The notes under the pieces: model-generated
The model's input: the letters and a program-made list of their open reading frames with translations, nothing else
Database searches by the model: none
Told to the model about the DNA's origin: nothing
Translations under genes and position numbers: made by a program
In this document: one piece after another, positions 5,369-5,930 of the stretch
Layout of the letters: the number at the start of each line of letters is the position of its first letter
How positions within the stretch are numbered: the stretch's first letter is position 1
Origin: Deltaproteobacteria bacterium
GTDB taxonomy: Bacteria > Desulfobacterota > Desulfarculia > Adiutricales > Adiutricaceae
DNA length: 5,930 bases
NCBI GenBank assembly: GCA_031288745.1
Contig: JAITQT010000421.1
Location: 1 to 5,930, forward strand
Reading direction: 5' to 3'

Positions 5369-5770
5369 ACGAGCAACTTAAGGATAGATAACGGGGACTT
5401 TTTGGCTCTTCGAACTTAAATAGGCTTAGATGTTAGTTCTTCGACCATTTAACGAGGGCCTAAAAGGTCTTTAGGTCAGAGCGAGGGGTATACTAGCCGT
5501 TGAGGTGACCTTTTTTGTTTGTTAGTTTCGTCTTTGAAAACTTGCCCAGGTGGCGTTATAACGAAAATGCGGAAAGGCGAGCGATAGAGAGTTAAAAAAA
5601 AGGCTTCGGGATAACGGGGCTGGAAAAGCTCTCCCCAGACTAGCTAGATATATGGTTAGCTACCATCTTAAATTAAGTCGAACTTTTCGCTTCATTACTC
5701 TGTTAGATAGGCCCAAGCTGGGGCCCGAAGTTTAAGCCCTTTGGTTTGATGGCTGGGCATTAAGTATGTT
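5369..5770. other. About 400 bp without a recognisable gene
   Basis: All six frames are broken by stops and nothing resembles a known protein or tRNA. The stretch contains a terminator-like stem (5462-5516), a GGCCC/GGGCC hairpin near 5710 and an AGCTA/TAGCT stem near 5645. With the two 68-bp repeats on its flanks and a terminator at its left edge, it may contain a small RNA or only decayed sequence. Confidence 0.4.
5462..5516 (+). terminator. Possible terminator with long loop
   Basis: AAAAGGTC (5462-5469) can pair with GACCTTTT (5507-5514). Alternatively AGGTCA (5473-5478) pairs with TGACCT (5506-5511). The second arm runs directly into six T (5511-5516). The loop is long (27-37 nt) with no strong inner stem, so the terminator reading is weak. 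The two pairings exclude each other. Confidence 0.3.
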
Positions 5771-5838
5771 GTGTCCGTTCACCAATGTGAACGTTTAAGG
5801 GCCCATTCACCAGAGAGAACGCTGCGGTGCCAAGCCTA
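5771..5838. repeat. 68-bp hairpin repeat, copy 2
   Basis: This is a direct repeat of 4977-5044, starting 794 bp after copy 1. The five differences are at 5783, 5803, 5805, 5811 and 5829. The first hairpin, CGTTCAC (5776-5782) with GTGAACG (5787-5793), is fully kept and only its loop changes, from AAAT to CAAT. The third arm is CATTCAC here, so the alternative pairing with GTGAACG has one mismatch. The sequence flanking the repeat on either side is unrelated to that around copy 1, which sets clear ends for the repeated unit. Confidence 0.85.
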
Positions 5839-5891
5839 TTGAAAGGGACGACACATCCCGCAGCAATGTAGCCCCCTATAGGAGCTTAGTA

Positions 5892-5917
5892 ATTTTAACA
5901 TTAATCAAAGTTAAAAT
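5892..5917. repeat. AT-rich inverted repeat at window end
   Basis: ATTTTAAC (5892-5899) and GTTAAAAT (5910-5917) are perfect 8-bp arms around a 10-nt spacer. No T run or gene is attached. It could be an operator upstream of a gene beyond the window, or chance in AT-rich sequence. Confidence 0.3.
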
Positions 5918-5930
5918 ATATGGTTGGAGC

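Noticed and set aside
4977..5838. CRISPR array
   Set aside because: There are only two repeat units, 794 bp apart, 68 bp long, with no regular spacers and no cas genes.

Overview
The window looks like a decaying stretch of a bacterial chromosome. One large intact gene sits on the left, and the right half is full of broken transposase genes and short orphan genes. The organism cannot be named from the sequence. An Aas-type bifunctional phospholipid acyltransferase/acyl-ACP ligase points to a Gram-negative bacterium, and a DUF169-like tail just upstream is common in anaerobes. Long gene-poor spacers and several mutated transposase relics would suit a genome in reduction or a host-associated lineage, but that is inference.

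Layout. Positions 2-241 are the C-terminal end of a probable DUF169 protein. A 191-bp spacer follows with a sigma70-like promoter (302-330) and a strong hairpin plus T run (367-399). Then comes the aas-like gene (433-2658), whose ligase half is intact but whose acyltransferase half has lost the catalytic histidine and the FPEG motif. Positions 2659-3040 hold no convincing gene, only a terminator-like hairpin. Positions 3041-3223 carry a minus-strand relic of a transposase helix-turn-helix. Positions 3326-3661 encode a short Panacea/SocA-like (DUF4065) antitoxin-type protein that lacks the family's usual C-terminus. Positions 3792-4031 encode a 79-residue basic protein with one C-terminal membrane segment. 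Positions 4068-4770 are a heavily mutated IS1-like DDE transposase, readable only by switching frames three times. It abuts an IS630-type transposase fragment (4758-4980) with a substituted catalytic Asp and a one-base frameshift.

The last 950 bp have no sizeable gene. They contain two copies (4977-5044 and 5771-5838) of a 68-bp repeat, 63/68 identical, that encodes mutually exclusive hairpins. Between the copies lie a strong, essentially bidirectional terminator (5335-5362), a second terminator-like stem and one doubtful 38-codon frame.

How the genes could work together. The aas-like gene appears to be a stand-alone transcription unit with its own promoter and leader hairpin. The Panacea-domain protein and the small membrane protein are adjacent and co-oriented and could be a degraded toxin-antitoxin pair. 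The rest is mobile-element debris. The best candidates for something undescribed are the repeated hairpin element and the Panacea/small-membrane-protein pair.
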